Part shown: positions 7,144-8,808 of the stretch, piece after piece
Layout of the letters: every line of letters starts with the position of its first letter
Numbering within the stretch: the first letter of the stretch is position 1
Assembly: GCA_022564455.1 (NCBI GenBank)
Contig: JADFLK010000065.1
Location: 1 to 8,808 of the forward strand
Direction of reading: 5' to 3'
Source of the DNA: Bacteroidota bacterium
GTDB lineage: Bacteria; Bacteroidota; Rhodothermia; Rhodothermales; Rubricoccaceae
Length of the DNA stretch: 8,808 nucleotides
The notes under the pieces: model-generated
What the model saw: the letters and a program-made list of their open reading frames with translations, nothing else
Database searches by the model: none
Told to the model about the DNA's origin: nothing
Program-made: the position numbers and the translations under genes

Positions 7144-7761
7144 CTTCCTTTTCGCTCCTTCCTGTCTGGTTATTGGGCTCCACCATCCGCATTAATTGTT
7201 AGCTTTGGTGGCATCCCTGCACAAAGACGTGTAGAGTTACAGTGCCATCGTTGCACCCGACAAAGAGTTCGACCGAGAGGTCGCTGGAGATGCAGTCGTG
7301 TATTTCTAGAAACTGCAGACGTTACGGCGCGGCGAAAGCTAGGTCGCCGTGGAGCCGCAGCCCGACGCGCCTGGGCCGCGCGTTGTAGCGGTCGAAATCT
7401 GGAGATACATAGGAGCATGTAGTAGAGGTCTACCTGGATATCCTCTCGGCACCCTCTTGCACGGCATGAGGAGCGGTGGTCGTGTTGTGCTGATGTTTAG
7501 CGAGATTGCCGCGTCTCTTGCCACGCGTCCTCGTGTTTGCATGCATGCGCTGCAGAGGATCTCTAGCAATAGCCGGCGCCAATACATGGCATCTGTTCGC
7601 GTTTGCGTGCATTTCAGCAGAACTACGGTTTTGCTTTCGTGTATCGCTTGGATTCCAATAGCCTGGTTGTTATTTAGTGGCCGGCTCAGCGAGCGATATT
7701 CCTACGGCCCTGCTATTTTCCCCTTCTAATCTCCGGCCCCTTTGCGCATCGTCCAGACTCT
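7144..7761. other. 618-bp intergenic region without a convincing gene
   Basis: No frame here has recognisable family similarity. The longest, 7349-7729 (+), has a GTG start and low-complexity Arg/Pro-rich content. Its last 48 codons from ATG 7586 encode one hydrophobic segment. No rho-independent terminator (hairpin plus T-run) follows the membrane-protein gene at 7143. The region contains a hairpin cluster (7270-7384) and a near-palindrome GTAGA-GG-TCTAC (7422-7433). It also has an imperfect 16-bp direct repeat (TCGTGTTTGCATGCAT at 7531-7546 and TCGCGTTTGCGTGCAT at 7597-7612, two mismatches). The promoter of the downstream WecA-like gene must lie here unless read-through serves it. A weak TTGGAT (7648-7653) to TATTTA (7671-7676) pair with 17-nt spacing matches the consensus poorly. 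Possible explanations are a long regulatory leader, decayed coding sequence, or an unrecognised small RNA. Confidence 0.6.
7270..7384 (+). other. Cluster of four hairpins, possible structured RNA
   Basis: Four consecutive stems are visible. They are CGACC-GAGA-GGTCG (7270-7283, a GNRA-type tetraloop), TGCAGT/ACTGCA (7291-7296 with 7312-7317) and CGCGGCGA/TCGCCGTG (7328-7335 with 7344-7351, 8 bp including one G-U pair, loop AAGCTAGG). The last is ACGCGC/GCGCGT (7365-7370 with 7378-7383). No T-run follows, so none is a standard terminator. It matches no riboswitch or RNA family that I recognise. Short stems arise often by chance in GC-rich DNA, so this is only a candidate. Confidence 0.25.
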
Positions 7762-8808
7762 ATGCTCGTTCTGATTTTGATAGGTGCTCTCGCGCTGAGC
7801 TTGGCGATTTCGCTCATCCTGATCCCACCGGTTCGCCGCCTTGCGTTCAGAATGGGCTGGATGGATCGGCCGGATGGGCATAGAAAGGTTCACATAAGAG
7901 AGATTCCACGGGTAGGCGGATTGGCTATTATTGTGGCCATGGCACTTGGTTTGGGCGTTTTTGCCCTTCTTCGGCCGGTACTGCCCGGAGGATTGGCGGT
8001 TGCGTTCGAGATGCCTTCCGCGCTCATCGTTCTCGGGGCTCTACTCATGGCGGGTGTCGGTTTTGTCGACGACGTTCGTGATATGCACGCCCTTCCCAGG
8101 CTGGTTGCGCAAACGGTTATCAGCCTGCTTGTCGTTGTGGGTGGTTTTCGCATCACCGTGTTTGATGGGGCACTGGGAGGGGGCGACGTTGCGATGGGCG
8201 TTTCGGTGGTGCTCACGTTGATTTGGGTGGTCGGCACCGTCAACGGCGTCAATTTTATTGACGGCATGGACGGACTTGCAGGCGGCGTCGTAACTATTGC
8301 GCTCGTTGGCCTCGGTGTTGTCCATGCCATAGGAGGCGATATCTCGGGGATTGTTCTGGTGGCCATCGCCATCGGTGCAGTACTTGGTTTCTTGCGCTAC
8401 AACGTTCGCCCGGCGTCCATTTTCATGGGTGACGTGGGAAGTCACTTTCTTGGCTATGTACTGGCCGTATTCGCGCTAGGCATTACCGCGCACGGAAATC
8501 CGATTGTAGCGTTAACCATTGCGGCTATTGCTCTTGGTCTGCCGATTCTGGACGCGGTTATCACGCTCGTCCGCCGGCCTCAATACAATAAACCCCTTCT
8601 TCATTCTGACGGCGACCACTTCCACCATCGCCTGATGGTACGATTCCCGAACGCGAAAGTGGTCCGCATACTTTACCTCGTGAGTGTATTTTTCGCTGCG
8701 AGTGCGGTTCTAATGGCTCTCTCGTCTACACAGGGAGCGATGATTATTTTTCTTCTCGGTGTTGGCGCTGTCGTCGGTTTTCTTTATTGGTTGGGGTATC
8801 TCCCAGGC
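7762..8808 (+). CDS. Polyprenyl-phosphate sugar-1-phosphate transferase, WecA/TagO/RgpG-like (partial, 3' end missing)
   Basis: 349 codons to the window edge with no stop, so the C-terminus is missing. This integral membrane enzyme family (with MraY) moves GlcNAc-1-phosphate or a related sugar phosphate from UDP-sugar to undecaprenyl phosphate, the first step of O-antigen, teichoic acid or enterobacterial common antigen assembly. Family motifs appear in order: DRPDGHRKVH (35-44) followed by PRVGG (49-53), the Asp-Asp pair in FVDDVRD (103-104), NFIDGMDGL (164-172), FMGDVGS (221-227) and the cytoplasmic histidine motif DHFHHRL (285-291). Hydrophobic helices fill the gaps. The ATG at 7762 gives a normal N-terminal helix, and no alternative start lies upstream before stop codons in frame. 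No Shine-Dalgarno site is seen. The 618-bp gap before it suggests separate transcription from the Wzy/WaaL-like gene. Exact sugar specificity cannot be read from sequence. Confidence 0.9.
   Translation, partial: MLVLILIGALALSLAISLILIPPVRRLAFRMGWMDRPDGHRKVHIREIPRVGGLAIIVAMALGLGVFALLRPVLPGGLAVAFEMPSALIVLGALLMAGVGFVDDVRDMHALPRLVAQTVISLLVVVGGFRITVFDGALGGGDVAMGVSVVLTLIWVVGTVNGVNFIDGMDGLAGGVVTIALVGLGVVHAIGGDISGIVLVAIAIGAVLGFLRYNVRPASIFMGDVGSHFLGYVLAVFALGITAHGNPIVALTIAAIALGLPILDAVITLVRRPQYNKPLLHSDGDHFHHRLMVRFPNAKVVRILYLVSVFFAASAVLMALSSTQGAMIIFLLGVGAVVGFLYWLGYLPG

Noticed and set aside
7180..7211. Possible attC-like or terminator hairpin (CCACCA/TGGTGG) after the membrane-protein gene
   Set aside because: Only a 6-bp stem with a 20-nt loop and no T-run. 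The GTTAGCT nearby does not fit the integron core consensus GTTRRRY.
7349..7729. 126-codon plus-strand frame in the intergenic region as a full gene
   Set aside because: GTG start without a ribosome binding site, Arg/Pro-rich low-quality sequence in its first half and no family similarity. Only its last 48 codons are kept as a weak candidate.

Overview
This window is a surface-polysaccharide locus from a Gram-negative-type bacterium of moderately high GC content (judged by eye, not computed). The protein sequences and the mix of clear and absent Shine-Dalgarno sites would fit a Rhodothermota/Bacteroidota-like or proteobacterial host. I cannot decide between these from sequence alone.

Left edge (1-432): the first codons of a leftward gene with a lipoprotein/secretory signal peptide start at position 76 and run off the window. 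A short non-coding stretch follows. Next comes a compact element of about 184 bp (164-347) with 18-bp terminal inverted repeats (17/18 matching), flanked by TA dinucleotides. It looks like a non-autonomous (MITE-like) insertion. It sits directly upstream of the main operon, so it may influence or carry that operon's promoter.

Operon (433-4740, plus strand): four tightly packed genes. They are cysNC (GTPase subunit of ATP sulfurylase fused to APS kinase), rmlA, rmlC and rmlD, with gaps of 13 nt and 6 nt and then a 4-nt GTGA overlap. Together they would supply PAPS (activated sulfate) and dTDP-L-rhamnose. The packing suggests, but does not prove, that the cell makes a sulfated, rhamnose-containing polysaccharide. 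The partners cysD and rmlB and any sulfotransferase are not in the window.

Centre (4737-5690, minus strand): a convergent class I SAM-dependent methyltransferase, probably a glycan-modifying enzyme. Its stop codon and that of rmlD lie in the same CTAG tetranucleotide, leaving no room for a terminator.

Right part (5785-8808, plus strand): a polytopic membrane protein of the O-antigen ligase/polymerase (Wzy/WaaL) type, then 618 bp without a convincing gene but with several hairpins. Last is a WecA/TagO-type polyprenyl-phosphate sugar-1-phosphate transferase, cut by the window end, which would start glycan assembly on the lipid carrier. A coherent model is: initiation (WecA-like), rhamnose donor (Rml), modification (methylation, possibly sulfation), and polymerisation or ligation (Wzy/WaaL-like).
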